Counted from the first letter of the stretch, positions 37,151 to 49,815 are shown. The stretch: DNA of 64,000 nt from Callipepla californica brunnescens (GCA_023055505.1 JALIRH010000035.1:5078382-5142381), one strand, 5' to 3'. The notes: generated from the letters alone by a model not told the origin. Program-made: numbers and translations.

Positions 37151-40100
37151 TCCTTTGTGAGAACGAAGTAGAGTAGAGAAATAGCAGTAGGCTGCAGTGA
37201 ATGTAAGTGACAGCTTGGCACCTAATAGCGAGTTACCAAGTTGCATCTGAGGGGGTGGTGGGTGTCAACTCCTTTCAAAATCTATTCGCTGCTAAAAATT
37301 TGCATAGTAGAAATGCAGTATTATCTGGCTGTGTCAGTAATTGTGTAACGCTATCTATTAACAGCCTGGCCAAGCTTCAGATTGTTTTGTAACGTTTATG
37401 TCACTTGTAATATGGTCTCACGCTGCAATTGGTATTAATATCTTGGCATTTCACCTCATTAGATTGTTTGAAATTAACTTTCTGAGGTGTATAGAAACAG
37501 ATTTGTTCTCATCCCAGCACTGTGCTGACACTGCTCGATGCGTTTTGGGGTGCTTTGCTCTTGGGAGGCATCCTGGTTTTAACCTTATCTGTGTCTGGCC
37601 AGCAAGACGCGTGTTGCATGGGGAGGAAATTGCTGGTATAGCAGGCAAAGGCTGTATTCATCACAAAGGCAGCTGCTGTCAGAGCTGCAGTTAAAGGATG
37701 GGTTTTACAGAAGGCATCAGTGCCACAAAGTCACTGGGATTTTCTTGTTCCATTTACTGCTGCGTTTGTTTTGTTGTTTTTTTTTTTTCATTTCAAGCCT
37801 ACATTGCTGATTTTTCAGTTGGATGATGAACACTTGGCCTTCTTGAACCTCGTTAGTCTCCCACAGGCAGGGAGCTGTACCCCTCAGCCCTCTGAATACC
37901 ACCCTTCAAATCCATTTCTGCCATTAATATAATCAGGCATTCCATAAATATCTTTACTTCCTGCCAGAAATGAAGATATACTTGGAAAAATTCAGAAATT
38001 ATCTTCACTTGAGGACATTTTAGTGATGGAATATGGAGAGGTGATGCGCTCTGTACTTTCCAGATGATGTTATTTGCTCACTGAAGAAGAAATTGCTAAG
38101 GGAGAGGAAGTGCTGCCGTGCACATTCCTGTTGCTTCAGCTGCCTTGCCTTTAGCACAGGTTTACTCCTCAGACAGCACTGTCTCAGTCTCGCTGTGGCT
38201 GTGTTTATGTAGCTGCCTTCTAAAAATAAAACCCTGTCAGAACAGGGCTGGATTACAGTGCCTGGAAGATCCTTTCCTCCTTATCTGTTAAGCCCTGGCA
38301 TTGCAAGTGGTGGCAGCGTGTTATCAGTGATAAAGGAAGCATTTGAACCAGAATCACTTCCATCGTGAGGCATCAGCTGCCAGGAATGCTGCTGCAGCTG
38401 GGCAGGATGGTTTGCTGTCCAGGATGCAATGCAGCCTTGCAGCCACAGTGACACACTGCTTTTCTGTGCTCTCTGTGGTTTGTGTTTGCAATTGCACTGT
38501 CCTGTGGTGTCTGAAGAGTGAGAGGTACTGCAAAGAACAGTTCAGTTCTGCTTGTGCTGTCTACCAGCAAAGCGTGTTGAGGAGGTGCTTAAGGGGGTTG
38601 TCATCTTATGGTGATCTGTCTTTTTTTTTTGCTTTTATTGAATCATTCTCCAGTGAAGGGAAGTGCACTTGCAAAGGTCTCTCTGTTAACTATACACAAC
38701 TTCTTGTGGGTTGAAAAAGAAGAAGAAAATGGGAAAACCTGCCCAGCTGCCCTTGCTCTCAAGCTACCTGGGGTGGTTTAAGGTATTTCAGCACACGTGG
38801 GCCAGCTGCAACAAGAGGAATGAGGGAGTTCACCCTACCTGTGCCTGGGAGCTGGGCAGCACAGCTCTGATTTTCCATCAGTGCTGCTAACAAAGCCTGC
38901 TCGCTGCCTTCGGAGTGGGAGGGATTGTTCATTCCCTCAGCTCTTCTGTGGGCATGGTAATGTGCAGCATCTTGGCAGTCATGAGCAGCTGCAGGCTGTA
39001 ATGTCTTCATTTATTCCACTCATTTGCAGAGGAAAAAAATATTTATTTTAGAAAATGAAACATTAAATAGCAATTCCCCTGCTCATCTCGTTCCTATTTA
39101 AAAGATGGAAACGCGTAGTAAAAACCACAAGACCTGCCCTGAATTTTGCTGTGCACTGAGACTATGAAAGGTAGTTTTGCTGGATTTCTCTTCATATTCA
39201 CAAATACGTGAGTGGTTCTGACGTGTAGGCCTATACTGTATACTACGTGGTGCTCCTTTTCAGCCTGTCATCCATCTCTGGGTGCTGCTGTTCCCCCCAG
39301 GCTGTCTGTTTGCCTTGTTCTGACACACTGCAGAGCAAGGCTTCCCATCCCTCTGGTCCATGTGGTTTCTCTCCTGTCACATTTGAGGTGGCAGGGGGAG
39401 ATGTTGCAAGGGCACTACTGGAGGACGTGGGTATATAAAAACAACCATGTTCATGACGGGTATAGAAACTGCTTCTATTAACTTAACAATTCCAGCCACA
39501 ACTTCCTGAATATTGGCACGGCCTCCAGCCAAGATCAACAGAGTTCTAAAATCTGGAGCCCCTACGCAGAGCTTCTTGATGCCAGAAAAGTTAGGAAAAC
39601 ATTCGAGTAAGTTCACCTCGGTTTTTTGGATCCTTCTGCTTCCCAGTCCCACATCCGACTTGCTGCTAACTCCTCAGGAAATCCTGCCCTGGAACAAGAT
39701 CACACCTGTGAAATTCCAGCTTGTTTGGTCCTGTTCCAGCAAAACACAGCGTGGATGTAAACGTGGAAGGGTAACTTGGTGTGATTTCTCTCCGCTGTAC
39801 CTTATTCCTGCTCTCAGCACGTGTGCCACTCACTTGGTGATCATCACTTCCCTTGTTAGTGACCCATCCTTGATGGGTGGGATTCACATCCGTGGTCTGC
39901 ACAAATGCAGATGGGATTCTCCACGTTAATTCAGTTGCAGGGCAGTTTGTGGTCTGCTTTTCTGTTCTTTTGGCCTTTGGGTCTTTTTGCAGGTTTACTT
40001 GGCTCAGTTTGGCTCTTCCCTGCATTGAATGCTGAAAAGCCAGCGGTCTTGTTTGTGGGTTTCCAGTCCTTATTGGTGCATAGTGGCTGTTTGACATGAG

Positions 40101-41276
40101 TAAATCTTGGAAGTGACTGTAATAAGCTCAGCTGTTAACTTTGGCATTGACCTCCTGCTGTTTGCCACCGTCATAAATCGTCCTTAGCAGCATGTCACGG
40201 GAAGGTGTAAAAATTGCTTTAATTAGTAACTGGAACGGAGCTGTGTTGGAAAATTTTTCTTCCCTGAGGTTTAATGACCTGAAAAATACAGAAAGATGTA
40301 TTATATGTATAATTAAAATATATTAAAATTTAAAAAGAAGCCACGTGCTCCAGAAGAGTAATTTCACCAGCGTTTCAGGGGTTGAGACAGGATTTGTTCT
40401 GTTTTTATGCACACTAGGCTGTGCTGTGAACAGGAACAGTGTTAAAATGCAGCTGAGGATTGTGCTCCCAGGCCTGCAGGAATGCTGAGGTGGTGTGGTT
40501 TGAAACGCAGCAGCTTTTGCATCGCGTGGTCCCTGAGATTCATGGAGCAGCAGTGTGCTCATGTCCTCCAGTGGAGGCTTGCCATGCCATGGATGTATTC
40601 ACCAAACATCATTTAGAACCTTTATGCTTTGTGCTCTCTGTACCTGCCTACAGAAAGGGCAGTTTGTTGGTTTGTGCCTCTGTGCCACAGTGCTGAGCTT
40701 TGATGAGAGAGTTGGCAGCAAGCTGGGCTACAAATTACAAAGCCATTCATTCATGAGCTTAGCTCTCCAGCAGTGTGTGAACCTTAGAAATGCTTGCGTT
40801 TGTTTCCTGGTTAAGACACACGTATGGGTAGCACATAACCTGATCACCCAGCTGGAGGTCTCTTGCTGGTTAAGATGTGTTGGGTTCCAGGTAGTTCTCA
40901 TCTTGGAAACTGAAGAGTGCTTTTCTGTCTGCTTCGTTCTGGTATAACCTCACTCAGGGATGCTTGGTGCGGTGAAAACAAGATCAGGGAAGAGTTGTCT
41001 CTCAGTACTCGAGAAGCCTGGCCTGCAAAGAAGAAAACCTGGGGGAAGGCAGCTGAACTAATGGTACTTGCAGACTGCACATGAAAATGTTTGCTGTTCG
41101 AGCGTTTAGAAGCAGTGTGTGTACCAGAGAGGATGCTTCTAGCTCTGTAAGCTGAGACTCAAGGTTTCTGTTTGTTTTACTTGCGACAGAGACAGATTTG
41201 TGCAGAAGATTTCCTGTGAACCTAAACTTTCCCAGGGGTCTGGGTTCAGGCAGATTTTTCATTTCAAAGGGGTAAG

Positions 41277-41296
41277 CACACACACACAGGCACACA
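41277..41296. repeat. (CA)n microsatellite, interrupted by GG
   Basis: Six CA units (CACACACACACA), then GG, then CACACA. A short dinucleotide repeat. Confidence 0.9.
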
Positions 41297-42059
41297 TTCT
41301 CACCCACGCGTCCTATGATGATGTCTAGAAGGCATTTGAACATGTTTGTAGACGTTCATGGTTCTGTTATTTTATCCCTTGCCTGGTGTGCCTGCGACAG
41401 TGAAGGTTCTGCTCCTGGGCACCCATACTGAAAAGCTCTCTGGTCTCCATTGAGGAATCCAAGATATTAATTACTCGTTTCCTCTGACAGCTCATTTCAG
41501 GCTATTGTGACAGCCAAACCTGTGCACTCAGGTTGCTCTTCTCCTGGTAAAGCAGGAGGAAGTTGAGAGGTACCACTGTACACTGTGTTGAAGCAGTTCA
41601 GCAGTGTGCTTATTGCTGGGACTGTTTTGAGGATGAGGGGTTGGTCTCTTGCATTCTTACTGATTTGTTTCTAAGCTCTTTTTTGACTTTTTCATAAATA
41701 TATGAAGGAAGGAGCACGTGATGCTCGCACCGCTTCTCTACGACTCACTCTGTTACAGTGCAGCTTTTAAGATCTCTAAAGTACTGCAACATCAACCATA
41801 TGAATAAAAAAAACACTAGTGGAAGCTTCATGACCTCTATGGGGTGTATTCTTAGGGTGTGAGACCTCTTACTGCTGCCTGGAAGACCCAAACAACAAGT
41901 TAAATAGAAACCTTTTAGCAGCAGACCTGAAATTAAAAGCAGGTCTCATATTGCTCCCTTCTTTTTTAACGAGATAAAGCTACATCCCTTTCTTACCTTA
42001 TGGTGCTCTGTCCTCCATTGCCTGCTGTGCTGCTGAGAGCTCTCCATGAGAAGTGAGAT

Positions 42060-42190
42060 ATTTTTAAGATTAATTGCCCATAATTACTATTCAGGCCCAG
42101 GGGGACCAAAAAATGATAGTAGCTTGTAAGAGTAGCTGATTTTTGAAGCCTGCTAATTAGGAATTTACCTAATTGCATCCCAAACTTTGC
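42060..42190. promoter_or_regulatory. Homeodomain-motif cluster, candidate enhancer
   Basis: Four homeodomain core sites lie within about 110 bases: TAATTG (42071-42076), TAATTA (42081-42086), CTAATTAG (42153-42160) and CTAATTGC (42169-42176). The block is non-repetitive and flanked by ordinary intron. Such clustering is typical of developmental enhancers; activity is not shown. Confidence 0.3.
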
Positions 42191-44852
42191 CACCTTTGGC
42201 TGCGATCTCATCAAAAGTTGGGTCAAGCACTGCTGGGCTTGAACAGTACTTGAGCTTCAGAGTTCTTGTTTTGACTCTGACCTCAGTAATTTCAGTAAGC
42301 ACTGATCTTCTTCTAACTTCTTACATGGTACTCAGAGCCTTTGTGCAGTGGGCATGATGGCCAAGGCCTTCAGAGGTGCCCAGTGCAACCAACGTGGGGC
42401 ACAGAGCCATGCTACCATTCAAAAGCAAGAGTCAAGCACAACCTTCCCAGTGTTGCTTCCTTTTTTGGGTCTTACACAAAATCAGGTTTTTTATCTGCCT
42501 TTAAAAGTAGGTGTTAAAGGCACATGTGCTCATGAGTTTTATTCTCATGTACATTACCCTGTGCTGCTTTGAGGCCCTTAAAGCTGCTGGGGTGTTCCAA
42601 GCTATCAGTTAATGAAGCTGCACTTTCTGAGGTTGCTCTGCGCTCTTAATAAATGTTCTGCTTCATTTCCCCTCTGACAGTTTTTTTGGGGGGCTGCTTT
42701 TCAGGGTCAGCTTATGTAGCATTTTTATGTGATGTACTTCATGTCTGCTTTGGTTTGGGCGCAGCTAAGGTGCAGATGAAACAATTCCCATCAGCGCTGA
42801 CGTCTGAATTGTGTTAAAATAGGTGTTCCTTTTCTTGTTTCCTCTCTGCCCTTTCCCCTGAGTTTGTTGTATATTAATGTTCTGAATCCATCTGTCATCT
42901 CTTTGGTTGCTTAGGAATAGCTGAGAAGTGAAGTTCTGAGCTGACTCTAACAGGAATTTCAGTGGTGCTGTCAGAGATTGTTAAACTCCTTTATTCCTTG
43001 ACTGAAAGAAAGTGAGGTCATCTCTGCTTGTGTGGGGTGCTCTGATTTAAAACCAAACCCAAATGAACTATCTGTTTGATTTTCAAGAGTCAAGTGTTGC
43101 TGTCCTCTCTCAGCCTGGTTTAACTTCTCGTGCCCACCTGATGCCATGAAGATGAAGCATTTGGGTCATTCATCAGCTCTCTTTCAGAGAGAAAGAGAAA
43201 GTAACGTTTCAGTTTTCTGTTAACGTCAGGCAAACCAGGGAGAGAGGGAAGGATTTCCATTTTTAACAAAGAATTATCGCTGTTGTAACTCATTGAGTGT
43301 CCGATGGATAAACCAGTGGATGTAGGCATAGTAAATGCCAAAGGCACTGCGTCTCTCACAGCCTGGTTTGTGGAGATGAGTGCTTGTTGATCTTTCCCAC
43401 TTCTGGGGTCATGGGAGGAAATAAAGTAAGCTTCCCCTCGGCTTTTATCGTTTCCTCCTGCCAACGAAGGGGAGATTATTTTCCTTCATTTGCAGCTCCT
43501 CTTGTCAGCAAGAGGAGTTGGGATTCGGCCAGGTAATAAATAATGCTTTTCCTGGGGAAGGAGTTCTCAGATGTGGTTGTAGTAACACTGATTTCCCCCC
43601 TCGTTGCCTTTCTGTCTCGAGCCTAGTCCTGCCGACTGGCTCAGAAAGATGTGGTTTGTGTGCATGTGATGTGCAGAACTGGTTGGCTTCTGCCTGCGGT
43701 CTGTTTCTGGGGCTTTTAGTGCCATTCTGATGGTGGCTTATTACCCACTGAACTCTGCCACGTTTATTCATCTTTTTGCATAAGTTTTTTAATGACCAGG
43801 CTTGCAGTGGAAGAATGTGCTTGTGCAAACTGGGTTTATTTATTCACTAACTGCTGTATAAACGTGACATAAGGGGTGTTACTCAGCACAGCTCTTGATT
43901 TGGTCTCTGTGTTAAAAGCAGTGTGATCATCTCTGTTTGGGAGGCTTGGAGATGAGAAATCAGAGGATAAACCCATCTGCATTGTGAGCAAGGTGAAGAA
44001 ATCTCTAGGAACTGTGTTGGTGAGGAAGGATCGATGCTGACACAAAGCAAACTGAGCTCCTCGTGGCACAGTGCTCTCCCTTCCATCACAGTGGTGATTT
44101 GGGGGCAGTTCTTTATCATTCTTTCTCCTCCCCTGGAACTCCTGAGGACATTTCAGATGCATGAGGTGTTCTTTCCAGTGCCTTTGGTTCTTATCAATGT
44201 GGGAAAAACCTTAATATTGGTTTAGTGAGGGAGGAAACAGAAAAAGCGAGTGAGCAAGAGCCTAATAGCCTGCAGTGACAGGGCTGTATCAATTTTCAGT
44301 CCTCTCAGAGGAATAGCATGCTTGCTTCCAGCAAAAGGAAAAGTAGACTGAGTAAAACTGTCACTGACCTCCCACAGAACTGAATGGATTCTGGAGCTCA
44401 GAGCAGGAGGGGCAGTCATAACTAACTCTGTGATTTTAATGCACTTTCCTTGAAAGTCAGCAGTTTTATGAAATGCCATGTGCAGGAAGAGAAGTTTATG
44501 TATCTTCTGTAGCTGTAATAGATAAATGTACTTCTTGTATTATTTCTTTACTATAAGTGAAGGCGTTTCTCAGTAAACTGGAATAATAACACACCACGCT
44601 TAACACGCGTTGGCAGCTTGTAAAGTCAGCCTGGTTAAAAATGATGGCTGGAAACCATAAAGCAGCCCAGGTTCTGGGCCACACAGCATCCTGGGCCACG
44701 CAGTGCTGCTCGGTGTGGCTGGGAGGGCACCTCTGGGTGCTGGGGAAGTGCTGTGGTGGCAGCAGCTGGAGTGAGGGACCCGTGCTCTGCAGGGTCAGGC
44801 AGGGGAAGAAAGGGCACTTTGTTTTGGGGGTAAAGTCACTTTTCTTCTAAAC

Positions 44853-44864
44853 AAATAAATAAAT
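44853..44864. repeat. (AAAT)3 tetranucleotide repeat
   Basis: Three perfect AAAT units. Confidence 0.8.
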
Positions 44865-45624
44865 AGGCAGCTCCTTTAGTTTCAGAGGCTCTTTGTTTCT
44901 CCTGATGCCGGTCCCTCTGGCAGAGCCATCCCCATTGTCCCAGCATGGTGAATATCCCTCCCCAGTTGTCCCAGCTTTCCATTTGAGGCTGAATGGGGAA
45001 GATCATTTCACTCCTATTTTCCTGAGCCCTGCTATAATTTGCAGTGCAATGCCATCTAGTGTGCACAGGGCTGTAAATTCAGGATGTGGTGATGAACTTG
45101 GAGTGCCGTGAACATCCAGTTGTCCAAAATCTCATTTTCACAATTGCTGTTGTGGGCAGGGAAGGACAGGAGAAACAGTGATAATTTGCCCATCCTGAGG
45201 GTGTGTTTTTTTTTTGTTGTTGTGAGCTGGTTTTGTGTGTTTTATAAGCTTCTTGATTTTGGTTTAGAACACATCCAAGGTGTATCTAGCTTGCTTTTAC
45301 CTTTGCCCTGTCAGGATGTGTGAAATGTGGGGCTGAATCCAGGCTTGAGGTCAGATCCCACACCCTAGCAGCCTGGGAGCCATTGGGACCTGACCTGGCT
45401 GTTCTTTGGACCTGCTGTTGGATAGATGTGGTGCAGGAGGAACATGCCTTCATCACTTGTGCTCTCCAACAAGTGTGTAACAAGAGGGATCTGCTTGCAG
45501 GCGCGTCCTTTGCAGCACCACTTTTTGGTATTGCTGTGTGATGCCCAAAATGTTTCATTCTGAATACTGCCAGGAGGGGATCTGTGCCTCCCCAGGTGAT
45601 GACTAAACCTCAGCACAACACAGG

Positions 45625-45760
45625 CTGCCAGAGAGGATTAATTTGTGAATAATCTCGTTTTGATTTCAATTAATTGTGAAATCAGACTTTAATAGGGTGT
45701 GAAATGGGAAACAGAGAGGTAACACCAGATGCCTTCATTTGCATGTGTTAATCAACACAG
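45625..45760. promoter_or_regulatory. Homeodomain/octamer block, candidate enhancer
   Basis: The block contains GGATTAATTTG, a perfect palindrome CAATTAATTG (45667-45676), an octamer ATTTGCAT (45737-45744) and GTTAATCAAC (45747-45756) within 135 bases. The spacing of octamer and GTTAAT motif is close. Composition suggests a regulatory element; no direct evidence. Confidence 0.3.
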
Positions 45761-45766
45761 ACCCAA

Positions 45767-45783
45767 ACAACAACAACAACAAA
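45767..45783. repeat. (CAA)n trinucleotide repeat
   Basis: Five CAA units, directly right of an AT-rich, octamer-bearing block. Confidence 0.9.
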
Positions 45784-47039
45784 ATCTGGAGCCCATCACA
45801 GTGTTGGAAATGCTTCACACTGTGCCATGAGTTTTCTGGCACAAAGGTGGGAGGTCAGGATTATTAGTTAAAGAAGTACCAAAGATGGCTGCATCCCATC
45901 AGAGCCCTGAAGCGTTTCCAAAATACCAAATGCGGCGATGGAAACCCATCATTACATCGAATGGGGTTTTGCTTTGAGCAGTAACGTGGAAAATATTTAC
46001 TTTTCCCTTTTTTGAGCACAGCCTGTGGTGTAACGAATACCGCACCGGAGTGGGCATGTATGTGTATGAGTGCCTCTTTCCAAATGTCTGCCGTTCCTAT
46101 GGTCACCAGGGGGAGTTAAGTAGTGACTAAAGGTGGTTTCCTTTGGAGACAGACTGGGTTTTGCTTTTTTGGCTGCTGGTTCTTAACTGGTTGGCTTCCC
46201 AGTTTTAAGGGAACTCGTGTCGGAAGCGAGGGGCTGGGTTTACGGCCAGGAAGGTTTGGGGTTGACTGTTTATTGCAGAGCAATTGTTGGTTGTGCTGTA
46301 GATATCAGTGAGAGGTATCTCTGGCAAAAACACACAATGTCACTTCTTACTAATTCTCTTTATTGATAATCAGTGGTTTGGGGTCCTGGGACCCCAAATA
46401 TGTTGGCATTGTCTGGGGATGGGTTTTGTTGGGAGGAGGAAGGTGGTTTCTCCAGGAAAGAGCTGAGGGCAGGTCCAGGGAAATTTTCCTCTTTCCCCTG
46501 GAGAGCATCACAGTGTAAGGATGATGTAATTTGAGGACTGTTGACTGCTGCAGTCATCAGAACATGGAGTTTCTGGTGCCAGGCAGGGAGATTCTCCCTG
46601 AGACGGAGTGGTTTCCTTCAGGGAAATCAGTTCAGAGAACGGTTAGTCTTGTAGCTGGATAAGATTTGCTCTGTCAGTGGAGGGGAGAAGAACATTTTGG
46701 TTATTTACTGGTGATTCTTTTCCTGCTTGGAGGAATGTAGCTGTCTGATAGGAACAGGAACACTGGGAGAGATGCATCTAGGGAGCAGAACAGGGACTGG
46801 GGCCGGAGTGAGAGAGTTCTCTATCATCTTTCTTCATGGGGTTTACTTGTTGGATGCCCAGAAGTACAGGTGTGCAAGGAGAGAGCTGACGGTGCTCCTT
46901 TGTGCAGCGGTGAAAGCAATGCCAGGCAAGGCAGCGTGGTCAGTGCTGCTCAGGGATGTGGTGGTGCTGCTGTGGATGCTGACGTGAGCACGCACACTGC
47001 ACAGGGAACCCCGAATTTTGGGCTGAGAGGAAGGACTGC

Positions 47040-47930
47040 TCTCCGTGTTGGTGGTTATCAGCACCCAGGCGCTGAGTGATCAGATCCTGTTGGTGTTGGT
47101 CCCAGTGCGGACCCCTCAGACAAGCGAACGCTTTCAGCTGTTAGCTGAATAGGGAAGATTGTGACAGCAAACTTTTCATCGTCGGAATACTTGTTTTCTT
47201 TAGAGAATACACGCAGTGAACAGAGCCCCGTTGTGGCGAGGTGCCGGGGCACACATCCTGCGTGGATCTGTGGCTTGCACAGCACTGGGGGCTCGAGAGG
47301 AATTTCATGGAGCTTTAGCTCCGAGCGGTTCGATACGGTGGAAAGGAAGGAGGGATGAGGAATCGGCTTGCCTTAAACTGTGTTTCAGGCATGTGATGGC
47401 AGCTTGCTGTCAGTTTTTTTTTTTCCCCTTCTGAGCCGTAGCAGCAGACTTCTGTGCTGCGCCTGAACACAATCCCTGCATGCATTCCCTCCCTCTCTGT
47501 TTCTCTTGGCTCTCGTTAAACTCCACGGCTTGTCTTGTGGGACCTTTCCAATGAGACAGCGAGCGGGAGAGAAAGGAACACCACTGACTTCTCTGCAGTG
47601 CAAATTGAGCATGAAATGGGCAGTGTGGAAACGGCTAACGGGGCTATGGAGGCAGATCTTGAATGCTATTCATAGGCACGTTCATCTGAAGGAGCAGCGG
47701 CACCAGGAAGAGAGGAGAGCGAGGGAGACGATCTGGGGAGTTTAATTGGATTTTGGTAGCCTGGAGCTCTCGCCGCGCGGAGCCGATGCCTGGAAGGTTT
47801 TTTCAATTAGCTGCTGGGAAACTGAGGAGAGACCTGGAGCTGTTAGGCCTTGGCTAGGGAAAGAAATATCCATGGAAAGAATAGATCATTGTAGCGGGGG
47901 TAAGTAGTACGCGGTCTTTCAGTGATCTCT
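47040..47930. promoter_or_regulatory. Weak CpG cluster within intron C-D
   Basis: About 40 CpG dinucleotides by hand count in 890 bases, clearly above the surrounding intron though below classical island density. A local peak lies at 47765-47790 (ctcgccgcgcggagccg). At its right edge an ATG at 47872-47874 opens nine codons (MERIDHCSG) plus one base, ending at a good donor (GGGG|gtaagt, cut after 47899). This resembles a small first exon, but its phase (1) does not match exon D (phase 0). It would therefore have to act as a non-coding leader or join an unseen exon. Intragenic enhancer or alternative promoter are both possible. Confidence 0.25.
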
Positions 47931-48122
47931 GTCCTTGATATAAGATCCTTTTTGTTTGCTGACACCGTGTAATAACAATGCTAAAATAAAAGCAGCTGAA
48001 AGCGAGCCTTACGGATGGCACCAAATGTTAATGTGGCAATAAAGAACAAATGGAATGCATTTAAACAGGCACTGATTTCCTTGCAGAATTAGCAGAAGCA
48101 GTCTGCGGGGGCTGTGCATTGC

Positions 48123-48138
48123 TTTTTTTTTTTTTTTT
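48123..48138. repeat. poly-T run (16)
   Basis: Sixteen consecutive T bases; no polyadenylation motif is visible on the minus strand to its right. Confidence 0.9.
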
Positions 48139-49498
48139 GTAAGACTGTCTTATGTTGGAGGTTTTAAAGCTGAGGATGATGCGTTGCAGAGATTAACCTG
48201 TGGCCTTTTGCAAGGTCCTGTGCTGAGCAAGTCAGGCTGAGAGGAGTATTGATGAGGGAGGAAGAGAGAGCTGGGAGCGGGGCTGGGGGATGGCCCAGCA
48301 CTGGGCTCCTATCTCTGATCTGTTTATTTAAACTTTGGTGACTCTATGTGTTCTGGAGTTGGGAATTTGTCCCCCAGAACAAACACTGAGCAGCTTCAGA
48401 CCTCAGAAGGTGGAGGGATGAGAGGTTGGCAGTGCTCTGCCCGGTGCAGGACATGATGTGCTCTGCGAGTTGCTTTCCACGAAGACCTCAGATCTGTGCT
48501 CAAACTCCTTTACTTCAAAACCAACCCAACCCCCTGTGCGTATTGAACCAGGAGCTGCCTTTCCCAGTGTTTGCAATGACATTTTGCCATCAGTGTAACG
48601 TTAGTGGGACCCCATGCCTTTAGTCATTTAAAGCATCCTTGCAAATGCTTTTATTGAGGGAATGCTTCGTTTATGTGATACGTTTGACTAAAAATGAATT
48701 AGAAAGCGATGACTTGTGTACCTCAAGACCATTTCATTTCCTCCTGGGTGCACTGTTCCCCGTGCCCTGAGCCCCAGTGTCCATGCAGTGAGCCACGTGG
48801 GGCTGCAGGCCGTGTATTTCCCTGTCAGCATTGGCCAGGGGATGTGTCAGTGCTCAGCTTGGACACTGTGCTGCTGTGCCTGTCAGAGCAACATGCTTCG
48901 TGCTCTCTGAGCAACAAAACAAGCATTTAATCAATGGTGTGCCATAATAGAGGCTCTGTATTTACTGGAACCAGATGCACTTGTGTCTCTGAGGCTGGGT
49001 TTCCATCGTAGGTGTGTCAGCAGAAGTGCTTTTCCCCTCGTGTTCTGTCCTGTGGTCTGTCTCGTGGTGGGCAGAAGGAGCTGACGGAGTCAGCAGCAGA
49101 TTACATTTATTTACCTTCTCATACTTAAGAGCACACTGGGTTTATTCCAGGGCTGCTGTAGCGAGGAGCCTGGTGAGAACAGCACTGAGCAGCACCTATC
49201 GGGCTGTCCAGAGGATGGCTTTGCAGCAGGAGCAGGAGAGCCTGCGTCCATCTGCAGCCTCTGATGCATTCTGGCAGGGATGCACCAGCTGTGGCCACAG
49301 CTCCTGGATGCAGGACTTGGCTTGTGGCTGCCATGTGGAACTCAGTGCCCCGCTGTATGCCTGGCAGAGCTCAACTACCCCACACCCACGGCAAGCATTG
49401 GTCTTCGTGTCATGTTTCATGCTGTCTTCTGAAACCTCAGGCATTGGAAGTAGCTCCCCCACAAGAAAAGGAGGAGAAAATGAGGTCATCATGGAAGC

Positions 49499-49516
49499 AA
49501 AAAAAAAAAAAAAAAA
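49499..49516. repeat. poly-A run (18)
   Basis: Eighteen consecutive A bases. No AATAAA signal is seen within the preceding bases, so a simple repeat is favoured over a retrogene tail. Confidence 0.9.
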
Positions 49517-49659
49517 GCACGTCTCCTTAGGAAAGAAATCTGTAAAGCAATCTGGTTGTAGTTCTGTATATTTTTTCCCATCCCTTCCACAACTTCATCT
49601 GGACCTCTATCAGATTTTACCATCTCTGTGCTGGTAGGGAGAAAGGTAACACCAACCAG

Positions 49660-49815
49660 AAAGTCCAATGAGTAGCAGCGTTCCCCAGGGGCTGTAGTGG
49701 GTCAGGTCTTGTTCAGCATCTTCATGATGAAGGGGTTGGGTGCACCCTCAGCATGTTGTCTGGTGTTCCAGAGCTGGGAGGAGGGGCTGATGCAGCACAG
49801 GGCCGTGCTGCACTT
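49660..49815 (+). mobile_element. CR1 LINE fragment (reverse-transcriptase region), degraded
   Basis: The stretch running GTTCCCCAGGGG, then TTGTTCAGCATCTTCATGAT and GGGTGCACCCTCAGCA, follows in order the part of CR1 ORF2 that encodes the SVPQG...LFNIFI...GIECTLS portion of the reverse transcriptase. The next part (gctgggaggaggggctgatgcagcacagggc) fits the continuing CR1 sequence. The sequence for the catalytic FADD motif is missing and frameshifting indels are present, so it is an inactive relic. Outer borders are approximate. The comparison is to my memory of CR1; a repeat-library search would set the subfamily and ends. Confidence 0.75.

Larger units (their letters stand above)
35603..47040 (+). 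other. ARHGAP32: ARHGAP32 intron C-D, first part
   Basis: This is the left part of a 20,093-bp phase-0 intron starting GTGAGT. No coding exon is expected or seen, since the protein runs directly from exon C to D. It holds several AT-rich blocks rich in homeodomain and octamer motifs (37030-37470, 42050-42190, 45625-45760) and microsatellites (CA at 41277-41296, AAAT at 44853-44864, CAA at 45767-45783). No mobile element was recognised. Confidence 0.85.

Noticed and set aside
48256..48293. G-rich stretch as a G-quadruplex
   Set aside because: Only three closely spaced runs of three or more G; the fourth is too far away for the usual motif.
49499..49516. A18 as a processed-pseudogene tail
   Set aside because: No AATAAA-type signal upstream, no recognisable gene body, no flanking duplication.
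49014..49637. 207-codon open frame, plus strand
   Set aside because: It runs through a poly-A stretch read as a lysine run, with no domain or splice context; probably chance.
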